DNA of 64,000 nucleotides from an uncultured Sutterella sp. (GTDB lineage Bacteria; Pseudomonadota; Gammaproteobacteria; Burkholderiales; Burkholderiaceae_F). The notes under the pieces are model-generated. The model worked only from the letters and a program-made list of their open reading frames with translations, was not told the DNA's origin and did no database searches. Shown piece after piece: positions 42,200 through 50,600 of the stretch. Each line of letters starts with the position of its first letter. Position 1 is the first letter of the stretch. A program made the translations under genes and the position numbers. Location: assembly GCA_900544255.1 (NCBI GenBank), contig UQUM01000008.1, forward strand, positions 8,168-72,167. The letters run 5' to 3'.

Positions 42200-42859
42200 T
42201 TATTGGTTCGTCTTTGAAGCCATGTCCCGGCGGTAACGGGCTTTGGCGATCGCGTTTTCAATCGCTCTCTCGCGGCCCTTCACCGCACCTGACTGAAGAA
42301 GAAACTCCCACTCACGGATCGCTTCCGTCCAACGCTCGTTTAAAAACGCATCGTTGGCCAAAAGAAGCCGCACCGGTACCTGGTAGGGGTTGGCGGCGAG
42401 CACCCGGTCGGTAAGCGCCTTTACTTCCGCCGTGAGCTTTCGCCCTTCCCGGTAGTAAAGCGCCTCGGCCTTTAAAGCCGCGGCGTCCGACGTTTCTCCG
42501 AACCGAGATTCCGATTCCGTCAGAACGTCAACCGCTTCGGCGTACTTGCCGCCGTCGTAATACGCCTGCGCAAGCGTCAAAAGCGAGGCCGCATCCGCCG
42601 TTTCCGCCTTAGCAGCCCGACGGGCTTCAGTTAACCTTGCGGCCAATTGCCAGTCGGTGGCTTCATCCGCCGTACGCACCTGCCAGTCACCGAAATGACC
42701 GATTGAGGCGTACCCCGCCGCCGCAATCGCGACGGCCGAGAGCGTCATGAGGCCCGCTTCCTTCGTGAACGGCCGCCCGCTCTTCCGTACAGCCGCAAAC
42801 CCAGCGGCTGCCGGAACGAGCGTCGCGCCCGTCAATACCCAGAAGAGTTCATTCATCAC
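42200..42859 (-). CDS. CcmI/NrfG-like TPR protein
   Basis: A 219-residue protein with two N-terminal membrane helices (about 5-25 and 35-55), then TPR repeats, such as LLTLAQAYYDGGKYAEAVDVL and LLLANDAFLNERWTEAIREWE. This is the layout of CcmI and the TPR part of NrfG, which bind the C-terminus of apocytochromes and bring them to the CcmF/H lyase. Its location in the same operon as ccmF and ccmH supports a role in maturation of the octahaem cytochrome. A second ATG follows the first directly. Confidence 0.8.
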   Translation of the reverse strand: MMNELFWVLTGATLVPAAAGFAAVRKSGRPFTKEAGLMTLSAVAIAAAGYASIGHFGDWQVRTADEATDWQLAARLTEARRAAKAETADAASLLTLAQAYYDGGKYAEAVDVLTESESRFGETSDAAALKAEALYYREGRKLTAEVKALTDRVLAANPYQVPVRLLLANDAFLNERWTEAIREWEFLLQSGAVKGRERAIENAIAKARYRRDMASKTNQ

Positions 42860-42893
42860 GCCGTTCCTTCTTCAAAAAGATGGGAACGAATCC

Positions 42894-43649
42894 TTACTTA
42901 TGAGGATTCATCATGCGGCCCATGCCGCCCATCATGCCTTCATGTCCTTTGACTTTTTCAACCTTCACGAGTTCGACTTCAAAAACCAGCGTCGCGGCCG
43001 GAGGAATCTGAGCTACGCCGTCGGCACCGTAAGCGAGTTCAGCAGGGATCGTGAAGCGGTACTTCGCGCCTTCCTTCATGAGAAGGAGCCCCTCTTCAAA
43101 CCCGGGAACCACGCTCATCACGACGAGTCGCGCCGGAGTGCGGCCCGCGGTCGTATCAAAGACCGTACCGTCGAGCAGCTTTCCGTCGTAATTCACCGTC
43201 ACGATGTCGGCTTCCGATGGCTGAGCCCCCTTGCCTTCGCGCAGCACTTCGTACTGCAGACCGGAGGCCGTCGTCTTCACACCCTTTTTCGTGGCATTCT
43301 TCTGAAGATAAGCCTTACCTTCGGCGGCGTTCTTTTCGCGCTGGGCATTGACCGCCTTTTCTTCCAAAGCGTTCAATTTGTCCTGACGCGCCTGAAGCGC
43401 CTTCAGAATGTCGTCCGTCGAGAGCACGGACTTACCGGCAAAAGCGTCGGTGAAGCCCTTTAAGACGAGAGCCTTATCGCTTGCCAGGCCCAGTTCCTGC
43501 TGCTTGATCATCTGGGCAGACAGGTAGTTCGCCACCGAAGCGCCCATGCTGTAGGACTCGTTCTCTTCAGCCGTCATGCCGGCGGCAAAGGCCCCGGCGC
43601 ACACGAGGGAGAGAGCGGCGGCAAGCACGGTTTTCTTAAGGATCTGCAT
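42894..43649 (-). CDS. mccB: periplasmic FKBP-type peptidyl-prolyl isomerase
   Basis: A 251-residue exported FKBP. The start at 43649 gives a clear Sec signal (MQILKKTVLAAALSLVCAGA). The N-terminal helical dimerisation part (about 25-125) is like FkpA/Mip, followed by the FKBP domain with VTVNYDGKLLDGTVFDTT and IPAELAYGADGVAQIPP, TLVFEVELVKV. The C-terminus is Gly/Met-rich (MMGGMGRMMNPH), which could bind metal. In Wolinella an isomerase gene, mccB, directly follows mccA and is needed for folding of the cytochrome. Confidence 0.9.
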   Translation of the reverse strand: MQILKKTVLAAALSLVCAGAFAAGMTAEENESYSMGASVANYLSAQMIKQQELGLASDKALVLKGFTDAFAGKSVLSTDDILKALQARQDKLNALEEKAVNAQREKNAAEGKAYLQKNATKKGVKTTASGLQYEVLREGKGAQPSEADIVTVNYDGKLLDGTVFDTTAGRTPARLVVMSVVPGFEEGLLLMKEGAKYRFTIPAELAYGADGVAQIPPAATLVFEVELVKVEKVKGHEGMMGGMGRMMNPHK

Positions 43650-43693
43650 ACAAATTATTCCGTTCGTTATTCTGGTTGATGGGCATTGAATGA

Positions 43694-44107
43694 TTACGGG
43701 CGTTCCGTCGGATACCCGTTCTGACGCCAACCGTAGATGCCGTCGGGCATTTGGCGGACGTGGGTATAACCCAATCGGATCACCTGCCGCGCCGCCTGCT
43801 CGCTGTTTTCGCAGAGGCGGTTCGCACAGTAAAAGACCATCGGCGTCGATTTATCTTCCGGCAGAAGTTTCTTCCAATCGCTGTAATTAAAGTACACGGC
43901 GCCCGGAATAAACCCGTCGGCCCAGAGTTCCAACGCGTTGACGTCGTAAAAACGCACGCCCGCGCGATAGAGCTCCACGCCTTCCAAAAGCGAAATCTTG
44001 ACGAGATGCTCGTTGTCGGGATCCGCAGGAACGATGGGCGCGTCGCCCCCCGCCCAAACGGACGCCGACATAAGAGCCGTCATCAAAACTACCGCTGTCT
44101 TTTTCAT
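43694..44107 (-). CDS. periplasmic rhodanese-like protein
   Basis: A 137-residue exported rhodanese domain protein. A signal peptide covers about 1-20. The active-site loop is YCANRLCENS (Cys at about 94), preceded by FIPGAVYFN and followed by GYTHVRQMPDGIYGW, all typical of single-domain rhodaneses. Such proteins carry sulfane sulfur or, with changed loops, act in redox sensing. It lies between the octahaem cytochrome and its isomerase in the operon, so a role in sulfur delivery or protection against sulfur intermediates is plausible but not shown. The frame also opens with a TTG at 44113. Confidence 0.82.
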   Translation of the reverse strand: MKKTAVVLMTALMSASVWAGGDAPIVPADPDNEHLVKISLLEGVELYRAGVRFYDVNALELWADGFIPGAVYFNYSDWKKLLPEDKSTPMVFYCANRLCENSEQAARQVIRLGYTHVRQMPDGIYGWRQNGYPTERP

Positions 44108-44143
44108 TTTCAATACCGCTGATTAAAGTCGTTTTCGCTTTCC

Positions 44144-44175
44144 CCGCTCCCCGCGGGTTTCCCCCCGGGGAGCGG
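44144..44175 (-). promoter_or_regulatory. GC-rich hairpin after octahaem cytochrome gene
   Basis: CCGCTCCCCG (44166-44175 complement) and CGGGGAGCGG (44144-44153 complement) form a 10-bp perfect stem with no T-run, just after the mccA stop. It may protect the mccA 3' end or attenuate transcription, giving more cytochrome than accessory proteins. Confidence 0.6.
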
Positions 44176-44188
44176 TTGGTTTCGCAAG

Positions 44189-46255
44189 TTACTTAGCCAC
44201 CTTCGTCTTCACGAATTCGCCGCCGTCCAGAAGCTTCTGAGCCTGCGCGAGATAGGCCTGAGCCGTTTCCGTACGCTGAGCGAGGTAGTGCGGCGCATGA
44301 ACGCCCCAGGAACCATCCTTCGCGATCTGGTCAACGATGTCCTGAGCCTTATCGAGAAGCATCAGCACTTCGGTCTTCGATTCCGCAGAGAGCTTCGTGA
44401 TTTCCAGAAGCTTGTTGATGCGTTCGATCGACTTCACGGCCGTGTCATAGCCCGCCTTCACGGGGTTCTGCCACTTCATGACTTCGTCGTAAATCACCTT
44501 CTGATCCGTGTACTGCAGACCCTTTTCGAGTTCGCTCAGGAAGGGGCTGTGGCAGCCCTTGTTGTCGGTGACTTCCTTTTCCGCGTTGGCCGTACGTGCG
44601 CAGGACCACATCAGGTCAAGGTAACCGTGACCTTCTTCGTCCTTCGCAATGCGCCAGCCCTTGGAGTTGGAAGCGCGGGACTGACCTTCACCCGGGTTCA
44701 TCATCTTCGCGGTCGGATCGACCTTGATGTTCCAAACGTGAGAACGACGGACGGCGTCAAAGCCGGCGAAGTCCGGACGCTGAATCGCGGTGAAGTTTTC
44801 GCAGCTCATCGTGAACGGCATATGGCAGCCGATGCAGTCGATCTTGGCATGCGTATCGGTCTTCGCAACGACGTCGGACTGGGTCTTATGGCAGTCCTGG
44901 CAGGTCTTGCGGATCGCAGGCTTCGTGTAGTACGACTTCCAGTCGTTGCTCGTCACTTCATGCGGATCGTGGCAGGTAACGCAGCGCATGCCCTTTTCGT
45001 AATGCTTGGACATCATGAGCTGAGAACCTTCCGTACCGCAGGAGGGGCACGAGGACTTCGTCTTCACGTTAAAGCCCGTTTCGATCTTCTTCACGCCGTC
45101 CTTGTCGGTGGTGACCATATCCGGCACGAAGTTGGAGCGCTGGTGGCAGCGTTCGCAGTTCGTTTCAAAGCCGTTGCTCACGGCGCCCGTCAGGTGGCCG
45201 CCGGCACCGTGGCATTCTTCGCAGGCAACGCCGCGGGAAATGGTGTGCTTCTGCAGTTCCTTCGGATTACCCAAAGCCGCGAAGAATTCCTGCTTGTTCT
45301 TGAAGTCGAACTTGAACGAATGGCAGACTTCACAGTAGGACGTGGCCGGCTGGAAGAGGAACTGCTTTTCGTAAGAAGCGCCGTAGCTCGTCATCCCCCA
45401 TTCGTGGGAGCCGGAACCGCCGAAGCCCTTCATATCGGTCGGGAAGTCAGGAATGATCTTCTTGATTTCCTTGGTGCGTTCCGGGGTGAGCCACTGGGCC
45501 CAACCGCGGGAGAACTGGTTGCCGCCGGCAACGATCGTACCGGTACCGTCCTTCAAAAGACCGTCGCGCACGTGGTAGGAACCGCGGGCAAGCCACCCGT
45601 CGATGTAGCCGTACTTCGTACGCGGGGTACCCAACGTCGCATAGATCACGTCGGGCGTGATGCCGTCAGCCAAAATCGAAGCCTGAGAACCGTAGAGCTT
45701 CTTTTTGAGATCGTTGTCGACTTCCGGATGGTCGCCGGGGAAGCGCACGGTCTGCGCGTGACGGGAACGCTTCCACTTCTGGTACTGAACCGCGTGGCAC
45801 TGGCCGCACTTTTCAGGACCCACGAACTTCGTGGGGAAGTCGAGGATGGAGGTCTGCGGCAGGCGGTACTGAGAAGCCTGCGGACGGTCGGCGCCTGCAG
45901 CCTTCGTATAGCCCTTGGCGTTACCTTCGCCCAAGTATTCCGAACCTCGGCTCGAAATCTTGTACATACCGACGATACGGCCTTCGGACGCATACTTAAA
46001 GACCGGATGGTTCTTGAACATCCAGTCCCAGAGTTCCTTTTCTTCAACGATGTAGTCTTCCAACGTACGCACACCGTTCTTCGGAGTGGTGAGATCGGGG
46101 TTATCCCAAATCGCCTGCGTCGTCGAATTCATGTTGGGGTTGCCGTCGCCGGGAGCCGCTTTGGCTTTATCGGCAGCGTAAGCACCTGAGGTGGCAGCTA
46201 ACATAGCTGCGCAAAACAGACTTCCGAGTACTGTTTTGGCTGTGTTTCTTTGCAT
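44189..46255 (-). CDS. mccA: octahaem cytochrome c sulfite reductase, MccA/SirA type
   Basis: A 688-residue periplasmic multihaem cytochrome. The start at 46255 has AAGGAG seven bases upstream and gives a Sec signal (about 1-27). Seven CXXCH sites begin at residues 150, 308, 345, 367, 425, 452 and 474. An eighth site has the rare CX15CH form, Cys552 to Cys568-His569. This 7+1 pattern defines MccA/SirA, which reduces sulfite to sulfide with six electrons. Non-haem cysteines at 403, 406 and 485 are candidates for the Cu(I) ligands known in Wolinella MccA (two Cys about 96 residues apart). It heads a long operon with electron-transfer, haem-lyase and copper genes. Activity is inferred from motif and context. 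Confidence 0.92.
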   Translation of the reverse strand: MQRNTAKTVLGSLFCAAMLAATSGAYAADKAKAAPGDGNPNMNSTTQAIWDNPDLTTPKNGVRTLEDYIVEEKELWDWMFKNHPVFKYASEGRIVGMYKISSRGSEYLGEGNAKGYTKAAGADRPQASQYRLPQTSILDFPTKFVGPEKCGQCHAVQYQKWKRSRHAQTVRFPGDHPEVDNDLKKKLYGSQASILADGITPDVIYATLGTPRTKYGYIDGWLARGSYHVRDGLLKDGTGTIVAGGNQFSRGWAQWLTPERTKEIKKIIPDFPTDMKGFGGSGSHEWGMTSYGASYEKQFLFQPATSYCEVCHSFKFDFKNKQEFFAALGNPKELQKHTISRGVACEECHGAGGHLTGAVSNGFETNCERCHQRSNFVPDMVTTDKDGVKKIETGFNVKTKSSCPSCGTEGSQLMMSKHYEKGMRCVTCHDPHEVTSNDWKSYYTKPAIRKTCQDCHKTQSDVVAKTDTHAKIDCIGCHMPFTMSCENFTAIQRPDFAGFDAVRRSHVWNIKVDPTAKMMNPGEGQSRASNSKGWRIAKDEEGHGYLDLMWSCARTANAEKEVTDNKGCHSPFLSELEKGLQYTDQKVIYDEVMKWQNPVKAGYDTAVKSIERINKLLEITKLSAESKTEVLMLLDKAQDIVDQIAKDGSWGVHAPHYLAQRTETAQAYLAQAQKLLDGGEFVKTKVAK

Positions 46256-46393
46256 TATTTTCTCCTTGAGTTTTGTCGGGCCCACTGTCGGACTTCGGCA
46301 AAAACGGATGACGCGCGCAAACGACGCACGTTTCACCGTACTTAGGAGCTTACGTAAAGCTGAAGCCAAGTCGCAAATTTTCGTCTTAATTTT

Positions 46394-46433
46394 TTATTAA
46401 GGCCTAGATCGGTTAGAGTTTGACTTTCATCAA
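46394..46433 (-). promoter_or_regulatory. FNR-type box with correctly spaced -10
   Basis: The 14-base site (46420-46433; TTGAT-N4-GTCAA on the minus strand, one mismatch to TTGAT-N4-ATCAA) is followed after 20 bases by TAATAA (46399-46394). This is close to the class II layout in which FNR sits about 41 bases before the start of transcription. It suggests anaerobic activation of the operon. Confidence 0.55.
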
Positions 46434-46553
46434 TATTATATTCTTCAGCTTACAGAATTTAAGGGTTAATACCTAAATAATAGATATCACTATTGTTACA
46501 TATTCCACTTTTCGGAATAAACACAGGGTATACCCTATCAAAATTCTTTATTG

Positions 46554-46570
46554 ATGAGAATGATTCTCAT
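46554..46570. promoter_or_regulatory. Fur-box-like palindrome
   Basis: ATGAGAATGATTCTCAT: 7-bp perfect arms around TGA, very close to the Fur consensus. It lies about 300 bases before mccA and 62 bases after the LysR stop. Iron control of a haem-rich enzyme would make sense, but the distance from the predicted promoter leaves this open. Confidence 0.55.
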
Positions 46571-46631
46571 TTTGCTATTTCACAGCCTTCAGAACGTTCA
46601 TCAAAACCGTACGAAATGTGTTGCAAAAAGG

Positions 46632-47579
46632 TTACACCTGCGGCACGGCGGAGCGAAAGTGTTCGCGACAACTTTCCAGAATGACGCTTCTTATCCACTG
46701 CATCGCGGGGTCGGAATGACTGCGGTCATGCCAAATAAGCCGCACCGTAAAACGATGTTCGCAGTCATCGAGTTCTTTCAAGGGTAATGCATGAAGCAGC
46801 CCCGGCGGCAGGAACCATTCGCACATCACGTCCGACATCAGCGTCACCAAATTGCTCGCCGCCACGATCCTTGCCGCACCGAAAAAGAACGGCACGCGCA
46901 CGGCCACACGTCGGTCGGCCAACACGTCGCACGGGTTTTGTTGAGTCTCCCGATAAAAATCCGACGGCTGGTAGACCACATCCACAAAACCATACTTCAT
47001 CACGTCCTGCGGGGTAATCCTCCCCTTCTGCTCAAGGAGCTTCTCCAAAGGATGCCCCGGCCGCACCACGGCTTTCACGGGCACGTTACTGCACAAAGCC
47101 TGTGCATGACAATCCTCGGGCACATTGGGCATGGGGCTCACTACGGCGTCGATATCCCCGTTTTTGAGTTCTTCCGTCCATCGGTCGGTCAAGTCCCACA
47201 CTTCCACCTGAGCCAGGGGCGCGACCTGCGCAATGAGCGCAATGCCGGGCGCCAAGAAGTGAGTACCGTGATCCGCGCAGGCGATGCGGAAGGTGCGGGT
47301 GAGTTCGGCGGGGGTAAAAACTTTGTCTTCGAGAAGAAGTTCGTACTCTTCCAAAAGCGTCTGCACGTGCGGTACGGCGCGTTGCGCCCGCCAATTCGGA
47401 ACCAGTCCCGTCGCCGACCGGGTGAAAAGTTCATCCCCGAACGCCTCTCGAAGTTTGCCCAGCATTCGGGATGCCGTCGCCGCCGGAATACCGAGCGCAT
47501 TGGCGGCCGCCGCAAGATTGCAGGTTTTGCAGAGCGTGCGGAAAAAGATGAGCAGATCTCGGTCGAGTGCTTTGGGCAT
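46632..47579 (-). CDS. LysR-type transcriptional regulator
   Basis: A 315-residue LysR-family regulator. The N-terminal winged HTH reads LLIFFRTLCKTCNLAAAANALGIPAATASRMLGKLREAFGDELFTRS in outline (positions about 8-55), followed by the linker helix and the periplasmic-binding-like effector domain with FRIACADHGTHFLAPGI. The start at 47579 has GAGGAT upstream and gives the normal LysR N-terminus. It lies directly upstream of the octahaem cytochrome operon on the same strand, so it may regulate it, though most LysR genes are divergent from their targets. The effector is unknown. Confidence 0.88.
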   Translation of the reverse strand: MPKALDRDLLIFFRTLCKTCNLAAAANALGIPAATASRMLGKLREAFGDELFTRSATGLVPNWRAQRAVPHVQTLLEEYELLLEDKVFTPAELTRTFRIACADHGTHFLAPGIALIAQVAPLAQVEVWDLTDRWTEELKNGDIDAVVSPMPNVPEDCHAQALCSNVPVKAVVRPGHPLEKLLEQKGRITPQDVMKYGFVDVVYQPSDFYRETQQNPCDVLADRRVAVRVPFFFGAARIVAASNLVTLMSDVMCEWFLPPGLLHALPLKELDDCEHRFTVRLIWHDRSHSDPAMQWIRSVILESCREHFRSAVPQV

Positions 47580-47635
47580 ATGGGTATCCTCAGACGATGA
47601 CGGCTTCTGAGGATACCACGGGCACTCAATACCCA

Positions 47636-50600
47636 TCAGTGATTCTGCAACGTAAAGATTTCTTTGAGTTCGTTGTTGGTGAGATCCCCGATCCAGTTTT
47701 CGCCGCTTTCCACCGTCATATCGGCAAGCGCCTTCTTCGCTTCGATCATGGCATTGATCTTTTCTTCAAAGGTCTCGGCAGAAATGAGGCGGTAGACATT
47801 CACCGTCTGCTTCTGTCCGATGCGGAACGCACGGTCGGTGGCCTGATTTTCCACCGCCGGGTTCCACCAGAGGTCATAGTGAATGACGGCAGAAGCTGCG
47901 GTGAGATTCAACCCCGTGCCCGCCGCCTTCAAGGACAACACCAACACCTTCTGATTACGGTCGTTCTGGAACGCGTCCACAATCTTCTGGCGTTGCGCAG
48001 TATCAACGCCGCCGTGGATGAATTCGGGCTTCTTCCCGGTGTGTTCCCCGATCCATTTCTGCAGCAGTTTCCCCATCTCCTTAAACTGCGTGAAGATGAG
48101 TACCTTGCGCCCCGTCTCCGCCAATTCGTCGAGAATCTCAAAAAGCCGCTGCATCTTGCCGGAATTCTCCGGCTTGTTGTAGGGACTCTTCTTTTCGTAC
48201 TGCAGGGGCGTGTTGCAGAGCTGCTTTAACTGAATGATGAGCTGCAGCACGACGCCCCGCCGTTGGAAGTCCGACAGGCCGTCGTTAAGACGCGCGAGAT
48301 TCTTCTTTACGATCGCCTGGTAGATGGCGATCTGTTCGTTGGTCAACGTGCAGTATTCATCCGTCGTAATCTTCTCAGGCAAATCGCTGATGATCGACTT
48401 ATCGGTCTTCATGCGCCGCATGATGAAGGGAGCCGTCACGCGCTTGAAGCGATCCGCGGTATCCGTGTCGTGAGCCACTTCGATGGGCTCTGCAAAGTCC
48501 TTCTTAAAGGTCGTGGGCGTCCCGAGAAGTCCGGGATTAGCCGCTTCCATAATCGACCAGTATTCCATCAGACGATTTTCCACCGGGGTGCCGCTCATGG
48601 CAATGACGGCGTCGGCCGTCAGCCCCTTTACGGACTTGAAGGTAGACGTCCGATAGTTCTTAATCGCCTGCGCTTCATCGATCACCAAGAGCCGGAATTT
48701 TTTCTTCTCCAGGCGTTCCGCGGACGAGCGCAGCGTTCCATAAGTCGTGAGGATGACGTCTGCCGCGCCTTCCGCGGGAAGCGTACGATCCGCCCCGTAG
48801 AAAAGGTGCATCCGCAGTTGCGGCGCAAACTTCGCCGCTTCACGCAGCCAGTTGGTAATAAGCGACGTCGGTACCACGACGAGCGCCGGCTTCTTTTTAA
48901 GGTCACCCGCCACACGAAGCCCTTCCAGAACCGAAATCACCTGCAGCGTTTTCCCGAGCCCCATATCGTCCGCCAGGATCGACCCCAAGCCGATGCGGCT
49001 GTTGCGCATCATCCAGCGAAAACCGCGCTCCTGGTAAGGACGCAACGACGCCCGAATGGTCTGGGGCACCTCGTCATTCGTTTCCTTAAAGAGTTTCCCC
49101 AACGCATTCTTGACGTTTTCCGAGAGGTTGACCGGGCACTTGTCGATGTCCCCCGTCAACGCCGCGCGCAGCACCGCCATCTTGGTGTAGTCCTGCTTCT
49201 GGCGGGCCAACTTGTTGCGGATCTTGTTGAGCCCCTTTTCGTCCACGTACATGAATTTGTCGTGGAACCGCACGACGCGCCCCGCCTGCTTTTCCAAAAG
49301 CGCAAACTGATCCGCCGAGAGTTCCCGATCCCCCACGGCCACTTGCCAGTCAAAGGTGAGAAGCGTCGCGAGCCCCAGAAACCCTGAGGATTCATCCCAA
49401 TCCTGCGCCAAATCCACCTGCATTGATACCGCGGGCGACAAGAGTTTTCTCAACGACTTCGGGAGAATCACTTCCACACCCAAAAGCCGCAGCACAGGAA
49501 GCGCCTTAAAGACGAGAGGCGTCAGCTCTTCCATCGTCACGCGCGTGGAATCCGCGCCGCGCCGGAGAATGTCCGTCAATTCCTCACAATGTTTAGAAAG
49601 GCGCGCCGCCGTCCGCATGGCGTCAAAGCGAACGACCGACCATGCGTCATCAGCCAAAATCTTCCTCATTGAGGCATAAACCGTATGGTCGGCGTCGTCC
49701 GCCGTCCCGATCTTTTCATGCATCAGGAACCCCAGTTCCACCGTCAGAGGCTGCTCCCCGGCTTCTTCCTCGTCATACGCAGAATCGGTGTCACGTCCCC
49801 AAGGGTCGCGCACCGTCAGCACGGGCTTCATCCACACGTCTGCCGTCGTCATCGCCGCCGTCAGGGGCGTCAACCATTCGCCCAAGCGCAGACGGACGGC
49901 TTCGGCTTCCGCATCGTCTTCGCAGTCAACGTAATCATGCACGAAAAGCGCCGCTTCTTCCGCGTAACGCGCCGTGGCCATCACCTCGGCAAAACCGGCC
50001 CGCACGTAGCTCTCAATGAAGATCCCGAGCAGGATTTCCCCCAGCGCGACGGAACCCATCACTTCGGGGCGCTTCAAAATTTCAAGGTAGGGACGATCCA
50101 AACGCTGCATCAGACGCCCCACGTTTTCCGTGAGCGTCTTCACATCCTTGGCGTTGGTGGCCGGAATCCAGCGAACGGCAAAGCAGCCGTCGGCCGGTTC
50201 GTAAATCTGCGGCATCACGGCTCCAGCCATTACGAGTTTCGTCGCGATCACCCACACATCGTAAAGCGCTTCGATTTCTTCGGAGCTATCCGCCAAACGC
50301 TTGGAATTCAAGTACCCGGAAAACATCTCGTGAATCCGCACCGGACGGCCGTTGTCCCGTCGGTCATTCACGCGGTACTCCGTCAGCGTTTCCGCAAAGG
50401 GCGAATACTCCTTCCACGAAAGCGTTTCCGCCGTACGGGTCCGCCCCCAGGTGTTCACGCAGAATAAGGGGCTCAAATGCTCCCCATCGCTCGTAAAGAC
50501 GGGCGGCGTATGTTCTGAGAGGTTGGTGAGCTGAGTCTTCGCAAGTTTCGCCGCTCCCTGAATCACCTTTAGGAGTTCCCCTCGAAGGTCACCCCCGACA

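Larger units (their letters stand above)
46256..46631 (-). promoter_or_regulatory. regulatory region of the octahaem cytochrome operon
   Basis: A 376-base AT-rich region. It contains an FNR-type site, a Fur-like palindrome (both listed), a 12-base perfect palindrome AGGGTATACCCT (46525-46536), an ATTCC/GGAAT repeat (about 46502-46518) and a CTTAAT/ATTAAG repeat near 46385-46401. The transcript leader would be roughly 130 bases. Confidence 0.6.

Noticed and set aside
44288..46189. 633-codon plus-strand open frame opposite the octahaem cytochrome
   Set aside because: It is the antisense shadow of mccA, made of Val/Ala/Arg/His-rich reading with no motif.
33560..46255. Reading the cluster as a nitrous oxide reductase (nos) operon because of NosL, NosD, NosF and NosY
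   Set aside because: There is no nosZ, nosR or nosX, and the first gene is an octahaem cytochrome with CX15CH, so a sulfite reductase operon fits better.
44189..46255. Octahaem cytochrome as nitrite reductase (NrfA-like) or tetrathionate reductase (Otr)
   Set aside because: NrfA has CXXCK and five haems; Otr lacks CX15CH. The seven CXXCH plus CX15CH pattern is that of MccA/SirA.
48263..49387. 374-codon plus-strand frame opposite the SNF2 helicase
   Set aside because: It overlaps conserved helicase motifs on the minus strand and is Arg/His-rich without domains.
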